Source of the DNA: JACKDW01 sp964621785
GTDB taxonomy: Bacteria; Myxococcota_A; Polyangia; Nannocystales; Nannocystaceae
Direction of reading: 5' to 3'
Length of the DNA: 64,000 nt
NCBI GenBank assembly: GCA_964621785.1
Contig: CAZUPD010000003.1
Coordinates: 1-64,000 of the forward strand
Shown here piece by piece: positions 27,601 through 34,415 of the stretch. The notes beneath the pieces were generated by a model. That model ran no database searches. It was given only the letters and a program-made list of their open reading frames with translations, and was not told the origin of the DNA. Both the position numbers and the translations under genes were made by a program. Each line of letters begins with the position of its first letter. The first letter of the stretch is position 1.

Positions 27601-27901
27601 CTCGTCGATGCGCCCAGATGTCGATATGAGTCGGATTTACCGCAATCTGATCCTCAAACTCGAGCGTGGCCATGATACCGAATTACCCGAGGGCATGACG
27701 CGAGAGGTGTTCGTCGAAGAGGTTCGTCACTATGTCAACAGTGCGGCATTCCTGCTTAAGCTGGCCGAGGAGGGGCAGTTTGTATTTTTCTCCCGCGACG
27801 AGATGCGGCGAATGGTCGAACAAGCAGGCTTCCGCCGGGTCGAGGTTTTCACCTCATTTGGACGCCCGGCCCAGGCGTTGATCACGGTCGGCTATCGCTA
27901 G
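24650..27901 (+). CDS. PilZ-PilZ-alpha/beta hydrolase (LuxD-like)-SAM methyltransferase fusion
   Basis: The GTG at 24650 is chosen because AGGGAG lies 6 nt upstream, giving 1083 residues. Residues about 10-110 are a PilZ domain with RTYPR (RxxxR) and NLSVGG. Residues 135-335 are a YcgR-like module ending in a second PilZ domain with RQAPR and DVSSTG. Both motifs are complete for c-di-GMP binding. Residues about 385-680 form an alpha/beta hydrolase with VSFSLQG (Ser514), Asp617 in LGLYDAW and His646 in ECGHVPL. The VRYDGINNLGES segment recalls LuxD acyl transferases. Residues 735-1083 are a class I methyltransferase with DMGCGTGNF and LPFKDAQFDRI. Some 180 residues separate these two halves, far more than normal. 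A c-di-GMP-controlled lipid or acyl modification is a plausible role, but inferred. Confidence 0.88.
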   Translation: MSVQPYGRPGDRRTYPRITCSIECTIFGVGEARLLNLSVGGAFVAVGYALEPNHAGFRICFAPEGTNPITVDARIVRRVAIAPHGIGLGVEFTGLDEQATRRLHAVVLGHLLADISDAVARDATIPPGSLEVVSGADKVAAELRGILDADLDVLGVIFKRESAELHEMRLRVVTSQRLTVELERADAPGTSVGDHVHLTFNRGYNHIHLHTQVLDRNGASVTLEVPPTLTVFQLRQAPRTVTKPGQMFVEVPLPYPPGKRMRREVLDVSSTGLAFKVRPGEAYFLPGTPLREIVVTNVEDDNGYRKSAQVMHVTPVQNPDGTVEFLKVGVAFGIQDKNVKRGVRPRAGGTRKGGTVSFLTKMSKLIGQIIPRRSASRSPVVGPGSLVEVVRYPNKHRQELVAIVNTTRREPGRRMQAPVVIISPAHGKRKESTSGLALTVVENFARRRRDVVVVRYDGINNLGESYRDPECRKPGDEALHMTLSQSVDDIESTLDWVYDNPMFTPTEVILVSFSLQGVMGRRAVFRDRGRRIHYWLGVTGAPAAQEVIRNATGGIDYIAEYAATGKTVARAAVLGVEIEGMRFCEDLLRNGLAFMADAKREIAEIPIPVTWILGLYDAWIDPSTIREFMAVKARAPRELLELECGHVPLNSDEALKLFSVIMQAIWRRLYDEDIEPVFPNIREFLRTRSAEWRRIPKSPIPDKRNYWHEYLLGTADRRISYDVLNSAEEYIDFLDREADLLGIKPEHRLADMGCGTGNFLARLVQRKGRGRPICNHLTLVDFVPTALETANAKLDRLAGRYGESVPRRDTACLNLELSPLRTVRAFLSGTYYGYDPLKGTIRGLTDYSIDMWKAVEDWRLHDIVRGRNLDDEDRWFLRENFPEDEQDVILEMNRLTRFLKGNFHAEDLTREGRMMAARGRTIEVKHLHFERLDPVSNGAIEHLPFKDAQFDRILSSLVLSYVNNPLETLREFHRCLAPGGRLVVSSMRPDVDMSRIYRNLILKLERGHDTELPEGMTREVFVEEVRHYVNSAAFLLKLAEEGQFVFFSRDEMRRMVEQAGFRRVEVFTSFGRPAQALITVGYR

Positions 27902-27967
27902 CCCGCGAACTTCGTCAATCGGGGATCGACGGGGTGCAGATATCGGGGAGCCGGGTCGAATGTCGGG

Positions 27968-28093
27968 CATGGGGAGCTGTCCCGCGAATGGCGTACCGAA
28001 GTGTCTCGGCGAATTGGGGAGCTCGAACGCGGTGAGGTTGAAACCATCCCTTGGGAGCAGGTCGAGGCCACGATTCGTGAGTGTTTGGCGTAG
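27968..28093 (+). pseudogene. Remnant of an addiction-module antitoxin (Unstab_antitox-like)
   Basis: The frame reads ELSREWRTEV, RRIGELERGEVETIPWE and ends IRECLA-stop at 28093. This matches the C-terminal half of the 'putative addiction module component' family, which ends in a W-x-x-E-I-x-x-R...GEVE-IPWEEV pattern. In frame back to the upstream stop there is no ATG, GTG or TTG and no trace of the family's N-terminal helix, so the gene is truncated. No RelE/ParE-type toxin follows in the 48 bp before the convergent gene. Confidence 0.6.
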
Positions 28094-28141
28094 GGTCGAT
28101 GTACTGGCGTGAACGATTGCATGAACGGAGGCCTTGACGGC

Positions 28142-30337
28142 CTACTCCAGCGGCTCAATCTCCAGCGAATGCAAAAACGTATAGGCCCAGTTCCCGGTCT
28201 GCTGGGACATCCCGCCGACCTCGACCGACAGACGACCATCGGTCAAGTCGACCTCGACCGTCCGCGAAATCACTGGCATCGCATCCGTGGTCTGCTCGTC
28301 GTCGACCGCCACCATCCCCTCGATCGTGACATTGTGGGGATCGCCGGGGTACCCCCTGTCTGGGCGACCGACCCCCACGGTGACTGCGTAGCGACCATTT
28401 TCTAGCCCGAACTCAAACAGGTTGTTGCGCCCGTAATCATCGTAGACATAGCTATTGATAATCGCATCGGCACCGCTGTTGTCATTGCCGTACAGCGCGA
28501 TTTGGGGGTTATCGATATGTTCTCCCGACCAGCCGTATCCGCGGGTGTCGTCCCAGGGTTCCCAGCCGATTTTCATCCACTCCTCGCCACGTGCCATTAG
28601 TGGATCCTCGGTGGGCTGGCCAGTGGGATCCTGGAAGTTGATGGCATAGCGCATCCGCGGGTGGGCCGAGTCGTCGTCGGTTTCGAGGATCGGCAAGGTA
28701 CTGCGCGAACCCTCCAAGTAACGCCCCAATTCGTAGCGCAACACCATCAGCGCATCCGGGTCATCGATCCAATTCGTCATACTTTGAGCCACGCTTTTGA
28801 CCGTCGGATCGACGAGCGCATCCTCGCCCGGTTGGGGGTATTGCTCGCCGTTGGCCAAATAGATGTACTCGTAGTCCTCCATGGCCTCCCGCAACAATTC
28901 GACACGGATCCCCGGATTGTGGCCATTGAAAAACCGGTTGGCATCATAGTAGGCCCATCCGCGGATCCGGTGGGCAAACGCTGTCCACGGAATGATGCGG
29001 GTGTGCATCCCCTGGGCGTCGACGCGGGTCGGATTGAAGTACGGATCCGGATCTTGGTCGAGGCTGTAAAACCATACGGTCTCGCCGTGGTCGGAGACCC
29101 GCTTGTGGGCATAGGCCTCGTCGTAGGCCCGGATGTGGGCAATCCAAATATCGTAGCCACAGGCCCCGCCCGGATCCTCGGCAATCTCGGGCTTGGGCTC
29201 CTCGGAGATCGCGATTTTGAGGTCGGGCGCTGCGGCCTTGGTCAATCGACACAGGTGGGCTGCCAGCGCGTGGTCAGCCTCGTTTTGGGGTTCGTTTTGG
29301 ACGTAGTAATAGGCCTTCTCGATCATCCCGGCGTCGGCGAGATAACTATTGAGTTGCCCCAGCCACTGTGACCATTCAGCATTGTAGGCATCCGTGCCGT
29401 AGTGGTCCCCGCGATCAATGCCACACAATGTATTGGGCCGCGGGGTCCCGTTGTCGACAAATTGAAACAGCATCGCCTGGGAAAACCCGACGCCGTTCCA
29501 GCCCTCGCCGAGGATGTATTTACGCGACAGGTGGCGGATGCTGTAGGGCTCGCCCTCGTCCGGTTCATCGTAGAATTGCTCGCAGGTGGCCGGCGCGTTT
29601 TGGTTATCCCAGGTGATGTTCCAGCCAAACCCGGAGGGCCAGGTGACCGACTTGGGTGTCAGGCGGTGCTCGAACAACAGGTCCTTGGCATCGTCGGTGT
29701 CGCCGCCCGGTGGGATCAGCCCGCTGACATTGACGTTGAGCTGGGTGGCGAAGTGGGTGTGGTCGGGAAGGGTAAAGTCGAAAACATGTAGATGCACTGG
29801 GATCGAGATCGTGGCACCCGTGCTAAAGGTTAGATCGAGGCTGGTTTCGTGATCGCCCGCAGGCGCCTGTTTGGGGACGTAGACCGTCAGCCACAGGCTT
29901 TGGGGGCGGGCCGGGTCGAGTGTGATGGTTTCGCCGGACATCACCGGGGTTAGGGATTCGGTGATGCCTTGGTCGTAGCCGGCCCGGTGCAAGGTCAGGC
30001 GCGCGCCGCTTCCGAGCTCGGCAAACCCGGTGAATTCGGGGGTGACTGAACCTGAAAGCGGATCGATGATCAATTGGACAGGTTCAAATTCGTTGCGGGC
30101 CGCACTGAGGTGTAGACCGCTGTCGACGCGTTCGGGTGCGCGCTCATTCTCGACGATTTTGTGGGCGACCGGTGTGGTCCACAGCTGGATGTTGCCGCCC
30201 GATTGATCGAGTTTATATGTATAGGCACCATCTTCGGCGACCACCGGCTCACCCCCGGGCGTACGGCTACAACTGCTCGCCGCGGTCCATCCCAACACAG
30301 CTCCCGCCATGACCCACACTCGCCACCGACGATCCAT
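28142..30337 (-). CDS. DUF4091 / GH123-like secreted glycosidase lipoprotein
   Basis: The 731-residue product starts at the ATG at 30337 with a lipoprotein signal (SSC). The N-terminal beta domain contains LSAARNEFEPVQL and the VYVPKQAPAGDHETSL segment typical of DUF4091/GH123-type proteins. A TIM-barrel follows with a probable catalytic acid pair region, YYYVQNEPQNEADHA. It also has WYYS-like 'VWFYSLD', 'IIPWTAFAHRIRGWAYYDANRF' and 'LLREAMEDYEYIYLA'. The last about 140 residues form a beta-sandwich, carbohydrate-binding-like domain. GH123 enzymes cleave beta-GalNAc from glycans. The precise sugar here is unknown. The gene is followed by a relic antitoxin on the other strand. Confidence 0.83.
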   Translation of the reverse strand: MDRRWRVWVMAGAVLGWTAASSCSRTPGGEPVVAEDGAYTYKLDQSGGNIQLWTTPVAHKIVENERAPERVDSGLHLSAARNEFEPVQLIIDPLSGSVTPEFTGFAELGSGARLTLHRAGYDQGITESLTPVMSGETITLDPARPQSLWLTVYVPKQAPAGDHETSLDLTFSTGATISIPVHLHVFDFTLPDHTHFATQLNVNVSGLIPPGGDTDDAKDLLFEHRLTPKSVTWPSGFGWNITWDNQNAPATCEQFYDEPDEGEPYSIRHLSRKYILGEGWNGVGFSQAMLFQFVDNGTPRPNTLCGIDRGDHYGTDAYNAEWSQWLGQLNSYLADAGMIEKAYYYVQNEPQNEADHALAAHLCRLTKAAAPDLKIAISEEPKPEIAEDPGGACGYDIWIAHIRAYDEAYAHKRVSDHGETVWFYSLDQDPDPYFNPTRVDAQGMHTRIIPWTAFAHRIRGWAYYDANRFFNGHNPGIRVELLREAMEDYEYIYLANGEQYPQPGEDALVDPTVKSVAQSMTNWIDDPDALMVLRYELGRYLEGSRSTLPILETDDDSAHPRMRYAINFQDPTGQPTEDPLMARGEEWMKIGWEPWDDTRGYGWSGEHIDNPQIALYGNDNSGADAIINSYVYDDYGRNNLFEFGLENGRYAVTVGVGRPDRGYPGDPHNVTIEGMVAVDDEQTTDAMPVISRTVEVDLTDGRLSVEVGGMSQQTGNWAYTFLHSLEIEPLE

Positions 30338-30462
30338 TGCGACCTCCCCACGACCGGCTAGCCCGGCGACTTCAAGGTTACACCGCCGAGCAGTCGGCGA
30401 GGAGCACAACCCTTGCACGCCGGATGCAAATGCGGGCCCCCGGGATGCCTCGCACAATCAGG

Positions 30463-31041
30463 CTACTCGCCTCCGGGCTCGTCAGAGTCGGCCTCTTGGG
30501 TCGGCGGTGGTTCGGGAGGAGGCTCGACTTTTGGCAGCGACGGACCCTGGGGCCGAACCTGCGTGTACGCTTCGAATCGCGAGTCGCCGAGCCAGGTCTT
30601 GAGATGCTTGTCGTTTTGCTCGCGCAGATCGACGACTGTCTTATGAACCATGTCCCATTTTGGGTTGCGTTGGTTGCGTTCAGTCAGTAGTAGACGCAGG
30701 ATCTCGGTGCGTTCGGTCGCCCACAGGGCGAGGATTTTTTCGCGTTCTTCGGCCGTTAGCTCGACTTGTTCGGCGAGTTGGTCGACGCGTTTGGCGTTTT
30801 GCCGGGCCCACAGCTCGCGGGGTTGTTTCGCCGGAGCGGGCTCTGCCACGGTCGCAGCATCGCCCGCCGGGACAGTCTTTGTCGCCGGCTCGTCGGCACC
30901 TTCGACTTTTGCCGGGGCCCAGCTCTTGGGCGGTGGCGGATCCCCGCATCCACACAGGAGAGTGAGCGCCAGCAGCCACAAGACGCTTCTGCGTTCACGT
31001 CGACCAAACGCGGGGAGACAGTCGTTGCGAGGCGGCTGCAT
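30463..31041 (-). CDS. Small helical lipoprotein
   Basis: The product of about 192 residues starts at the ATG at 31041, with a positively charged N-region and a hydrophobic segment ending LLCGC. An Ala/Pro linker is followed by a helical domain (about residues 70-155) rich in Arg, Glu, Leu and Lys. The tail is Pro-rich and acidic. The helical part resembles periplasmic Spy/CpxP-like or heavy-metal-resistance-type helical domains (repeated LTxEER-type 'LTAEEREKILAL'), but the LTxxQ motif is not complete. The gene is transcribed towards the DUF4091 gene. Confidence 0.75.
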   Translation of the reverse strand: MQPPRNDCLPAFGRRERRSVLWLLALTLLCGCGDPPPPKSWAPAKVEGADEPATKTVPAGDAATVAEPAPAKQPRELWARQNAKRVDQLAEQVELTAEEREKILALWATERTEILRLLLTERNQRNPKWDMVHKTVVDLREQNDKHLKTWLGDSRFEAYTQVRPQGPSLPKVEPPPEPPPTQEADSDEPGGE

Positions 31042-31301
31042 GCGGTAGCCATCCCACACCCCAGTCGGTTTGCGCAAGTGCGAACCTGTATCGCACGAGC
31101 CCGAGTCTCTGACGGGATTCCAGCCGCGGTTTGGAACTCCGCGCACCGTGCCTTCGCCGTGTGTTCACGTGTCGATTTGCGACCACAGCTGAGCCGTTGA
31201 GGATCTTCGACCAGAAGACAGTCGCACGGTTCGAATCGCAGATGCTCTTGCGCAAAAGTGCTAGCGACCGTCATGCAAACGGGTGACTGATCCATCCAAC
31301 G

Positions 31302-31463
31302 TTACTGTCCCTGGGGCCAGTGCCAGCCGCGTGTGTCAGGTGTACACGAACCACTTTTACCCTTGGCACACAGTGTTTCGTCCGGGCTCGGGGTACGTGC
31401 ATCACATGCGCTTGCGCTCAACATCGAACAGAGGATTGCAACGGTTGCGAGAAGTTTTTTCAT
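31302..31463 (-). CDS. 53-residue small lipoprotein (unannotated-size gene)
   Basis: A short frame of 53 codons plus stop begins ATG AAA AAA CTT CTC, encoding MKKLLATVAILCSMLSASAC, a compact lipoprotein or Sec signal with Cys20 at the cleavage site. The mature part of only 34 residues has two more cysteines (LCAKG and GSC) and ends GWHWPQGQ. AAGGAA lies 7-8 nt before the ATG, a good ribosome binding site. An AT-rich patch (about 31557-31571) could hold its promoter. The family is unknown. The combination of a good SD, a textbook signal peptide and a start codon argues for a real gene. Confidence 0.68.
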   Translation of the reverse strand: MKKLLATVAILCSMLSASACDARTPSPDETLCAKGKSGSCTPDTRGWHWPQGQ

Positions 31464-31700
31464 GACTGATTTCCTTGAGTTTGTTTGGGTTTCCGTCGAG
31501 CCTGCATCCGGCCTAGCGAGAACACATGAGTGCAGTAGGCCTCGAGTCCGGTGGGATTAAATTTATCTTCAGGAAGTTCGGTCCGTGCTCGGGGCAGGCG
31601 TCGGTTGCCAGTGCCGCAAGTTCTTACAAGCTCAAGCTGTTAAAAAGGTCGAGCGAGGCGGCGTGTCGAGAAACACCACGGCCTGCTAGGCTCCCGCGGT

Positions 31701-32453
31701 ATGTGTGCGGCCCGTCTCATCACCATTCCCTTTAGTCACTACTGCGAGAAGGCGCGTTGGGGACTTCGACACTGTGGGGTGGTCTTCTACGAAGATGGCT
31801 ACCTTCCGCTGCTGCACGCGTTTCCGGTTGTCCGGGTCGGGGGCCGGCGGACGGTACCGACGTTGGTTGTGGGCGAGCAGACCCTGGCCGAGTCCAGCGC
31901 AATCCTGCAATGGGCCGATCGCCAGGCGGCGAGTGATCGCAAGTTGTATCCCGCGGCGGTGCACGGCGAGGTCAGCCAACTCGAAGCCAGGTTCGACGAG
32001 GTGCTCGGGCCGGCGACGCGCAGATGGGTGTATGAGCATGTATTTTCGCAGCGTGCCAACCTCGCCGCAGTCGCGGCCCAGGCGATTCCCAGGTGGCAAG
32101 CAGCGTTGGTCCCCGTGTGGGTGTACCCGTTTGTGCCGTTTGTCCGCCGGATTTATCGGGTCAACCCCCAGGGCGTGGAGCGGTCCGTGGCACGGATCGA
32201 AATGATCTTCGCCGAGGTCGGCGAGCGACTCGCGGACGGTCGCGCCTACTTGGTCGGCGAACAATTCACAGCCGCCGATCTGACGTTTGCCGCCCTAGCA
32301 GCCCCGGCGTTGATGCCCGAGGGGTATGGTGTCAACCTGCCCGGTGCGTCGGCCCTGTCCGAGCAGGCGTGGAAGCAGATCCAAGCCTGGCGGGCCCTCC
32401 CAGCAGGCGCATTTGCCCTGGAGCTCTACCGCCAACACCGCAATCTTTTTTGA
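31701..32453 (+). CDS. Glutathione S-transferase family protein
   Basis: The 250-residue product has an N-terminal thioredoxin-like fold (residues 5-80). It opens ITIPFSHYCEKARWGL, a Ser/Cys active-site helix as in omega/beta-type GSTs, and contains the cis-Pro TVPTLVVG and LAESSAIL glutathione-binding motifs. The C-terminal helical domain contains the YLVGEQFTAADLTFAAL N-capping box, a GST hallmark. The role is probably detoxification or redox, with unknown substrate. The gene stands alone, downstream of the divergent small lipoprotein. Confidence 0.9.
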   Translation: MCAARLITIPFSHYCEKARWGLRHCGVVFYEDGYLPLLHAFPVVRVGGRRTVPTLVVGEQTLAESSAILQWADRQAASDRKLYPAAVHGEVSQLEARFDEVLGPATRRWVYEHVFSQRANLAAVAAQAIPRWQAALVPVWVYPFVPFVRRIYRVNPQGVERSVARIEMIFAEVGERLADGRAYLVGEQFTAADLTFAALAAPALMPEGYGVNLPGASALSEQAWKQIQAWRALPAGAFALELYRQHRNLF

Positions 32454-32489
32454 GATCGCGGCGAAGGTACCTCGCAGTACACAGGGCTG

Positions 32490-32540
32490 GGCCGCGACAA
32501 ACTGAGGAGATTGGCATCTGGGTTCTCGTGGCTTCGAGTG
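32490..32540 (-). repeat. 51-bp interspersed repeat, copy C
   Basis: This is the reverse-strand copy of the repeat at 7103-7153 and 44564-44614. From 32540 leftward it reads CACTCGAAGCCACGAGAACCC and ends TTTGTCGCGGCC. It has one deleted base in the middle relative to the others, which would break any shared reading frame. Confidence 0.7.
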
Positions 32541-32696
32541 GGGAGGTGTCCCGAGGTGACTCGGAGGACGTTGGGCCAGGTTTGTAGCTGGGATGTGCGT
32601 GGCGTGGACGAGTGAAGGAGGTGGGGCGTTCGATTTTTGTATGCACAAGTAGCGAACGTTGGGACAAGGTCGGGCGAAGGCGCGAGGGTCGATGTA

Positions 32697-34187
32697 TTAG
32701 CGAGCCTGTGCTCGGCGTCGGCGCGGTTTGAGCAGGCCGAGGATCAATAGCCACAACGCACCTGCATACGGGTCGGGGGTCGCGGTTCGACAGCCGAAGT
32801 CACAGCCGCCACCACCGAGGTCACAACCGCCGCCACCGAGATCGCAGCCACCTCCTCCGCCGTCGCAGCCGCCTCCGCCACCGTCGCAGCCACTGCCGTT
32901 GCAACCAGCTCCGCCGCAGCCACTTCCACTACTTCCGTCACAACCGTTGTTGTTACAACCATTTCCATCACAACCACCTCCGCCGCCGTCGCCGAATGAG
33001 TCACCTTCGCCGGAGTCGCCGGAGTCGTCGGTATTGTCACAGCCGTTGTCGCCGTCACAGCCGTTTGCAGATGCGCATCCCGCCAGGGCCAAGCCACAGC
33101 CGAGGCCGCTCGGCCCCTCGCATCCTGATTGGTTGCCACTACAGCCGCTGTTGATGTCGTCGGTGTCAAACCCGGGGCGGCACTCGTGGAAATTGTTGCA
33201 GGAGTTCCCGGGGCAACACGATGCATCGTCGACACACCCGACCTCGGGTACGCTACAGGCGGCGGGTTCGTGGACAGGGAGGCATTCGTTGACACACTCG
33301 TTGGAGACGCTGTTACCATCGACAATTCGTGCACATACACCGCCGAAGACAGCACAATCACTGGTCGAGGCACAGGGCTCCCCGGCCTGCGAAGGCGGGA
33401 ACGAGGCGACCTGGAGGCCGAGATCGTCGCCGGGTCGCTGGGTGCCGTTGCCCATCTTGGGCGGGCGTGTGAGGCGTTGGTGGGCGAGGTAGATCATGTG
33501 CCACATTCCCGGATTGGGTCGACTTGTGCCACTGCTCGGGGTCGGGGTCGAGGAACCTCCACCGCCGTTGTTGGTCGATTCGTCGAGCTCCTCCGGCGGC
33601 ACCAAGATCCGTGAAGACTCGGGTTCCCAAAAAAATGTATCTGCACTAAAACGTAGCGGCGGCAAAAGTTCGATCGGGCGTTTGCCCCCGTTGTTCTCGG
33701 CATCTGGCAGCCACTGCGCCCGTTGAAATCCGTCCGCGAGCCATCCAGAAGCCTCGCTCTCGACCGGATCGGCAAATGCCCGCCACGGTTCGACGCCGCC
33801 CCAGGTCCCGTCGACCACGGTCGGGGGGGAGCTGTCCCCGAGTTCCGGTGTAATGACGATCGGATCCCCCGGCTCGAGGGCGTCGATCTGTAGGTCGAGC
33901 AGGACTCCCTCGCGGATCTCGACCGTGTCTCCTTCGAGGATCAGGGTTCCCTGGCCATATCCCTCGAGCTCGACGCCCGCGAACATGACATACGGTGTCG
34001 GTTGCTCGCGCGAGGTTCCAACCGCGAAGCGAAACGGAGCTTCGAGCAAGGTCGCCTCGCGAAATTCCGTCTCTTCGTGATCGCGTTGGCGGTGGGGTTC
34101 GACACACACCGTCTGCGGCATCGTCACCATCAGGGCAATCCCCCCGGCGATCCACTTTTTGATGCTCATACGCCGTCGTTGTCCCAT
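32697..34187 (-). CDS. Secreted Gly-Cys-repeat protein with MYXO-CTERM-like tail
   Basis: The start is fixed by GGAGGT four bases before the ATG at 34187, giving 496 residues. A Sec signal (IKKWIAGGIALMVTMPQTVC) is followed by a roughly 200-residue beta domain without a family. A Cys-rich segment (CASTSDCAVFGG... CCPGNSC) resembles short EGF/knottin-like repeats. Then come many Gly-rich units of the type GGGGCD or GNGCN (about 115 residues). The end is a short linker, one hydrophobic segment (ALWLLILGLL) and KPRRRRAQAR. The tail matches MYXO-CTERM architecture except that the Gly-Cys element sits inside the repeat. About 40 Cys residues suggest heavy crosslinking or metal binding at the surface. 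This role is inferred. Confidence 0.82.
   Translation of the reverse strand: MGQRRRMSIKKWIAGGIALMVTMPQTVCVEPHRQRDHEETEFREATLLEAPFRFAVGTSREQPTPYVMFAGVELEGYGQGTLILEGDTVEIREGVLLDLQIDALEPGDPIVITPELGDSSPPTVVDGTWGGVEPWRAFADPVESEASGWLADGFQRAQWLPDAENNGGKRPIELLPPLRFSADTFFWEPESSRILVPPEELDESTNNGGGGSSTPTPSSGTSRPNPGMWHMIYLAHQRLTRPPKMGNGTQRPGDDLGLQVASFPPSQAGEPCASTSDCAVFGGVCARIVDGNSVSNECVNECLPVHEPAACSVPEVGCVDDASCCPGNSCNNFHECRPGFDTDDINSGCSGNQSGCEGPSGLGCGLALAGCASANGCDGDNGCDNTDDSGDSGEGDSFGDGGGGGCDGNGCNNNGCDGSSGSGCGGAGCNGSGCDGGGGGCDGGGGGCDLGGGGCDLGGGGCDFGCRTATPDPYAGALWLLILGLLKPRRRRAQAR
32797..32990 (-). repeat. GGGGCD/GNGC coding repeats
   Basis: Imperfect 15-18-bp units encode Gly-rich Cys repeats (GGGGCD, GGGGCDL, GSGCDG and similar) near the C-terminus of the MYXO-CTERM-like protein. 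On the plus strand they read as blocks of CCACCGTCGCAGCCGCC and similar. Confidence 0.8.
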
Positions 34188-34282
34188 CGTTACCTCCACC
34201 CTCAATCGTAGGGGATTGATGCGTACCAGGTGGATAAAATCCTGTGATCTATTCAACTGTGCAGCGGAATGAACACCTGACT

Positions 34283-34310
34283 CTTAGACAGTGTTTATTC
34301 GTTGTCTAGG
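34283..34310. promoter_or_regulatory. Inverted repeat, possible operator or leader hairpin
   Basis: The arms CTTAGACA and TGTCTAGG (one G-T mismatch) are separated by 12 AT-rich bases. It lies between the feoB stop and the start of the Gly-Cys-repeat gene, roughly 100 bp upstream of that gene, so it could be an operator or a leader structure. Nothing identifies a regulator. Confidence 0.3.
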
Positions 34311-34344
34311 CAGGAAATAAACGCGAACACTTCAGCGTTCGCGT
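34311..34344 (-). terminator. Terminator after feoB
   Basis: On the minus strand a perfect stem, ACGCGAAC with GTTCGCGT and an 8-base loop, is followed by TTATTTCC. It lies about 70 bp beyond the feoB stop. Confidence 0.65.
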
Positions 34345-34415
34345 AGTCAACCGTCCTATGATTGGAGACAACGTGCGGCCTCACCACACGGTGTCTGCTT
34401 CATCGTTGATGTCCA

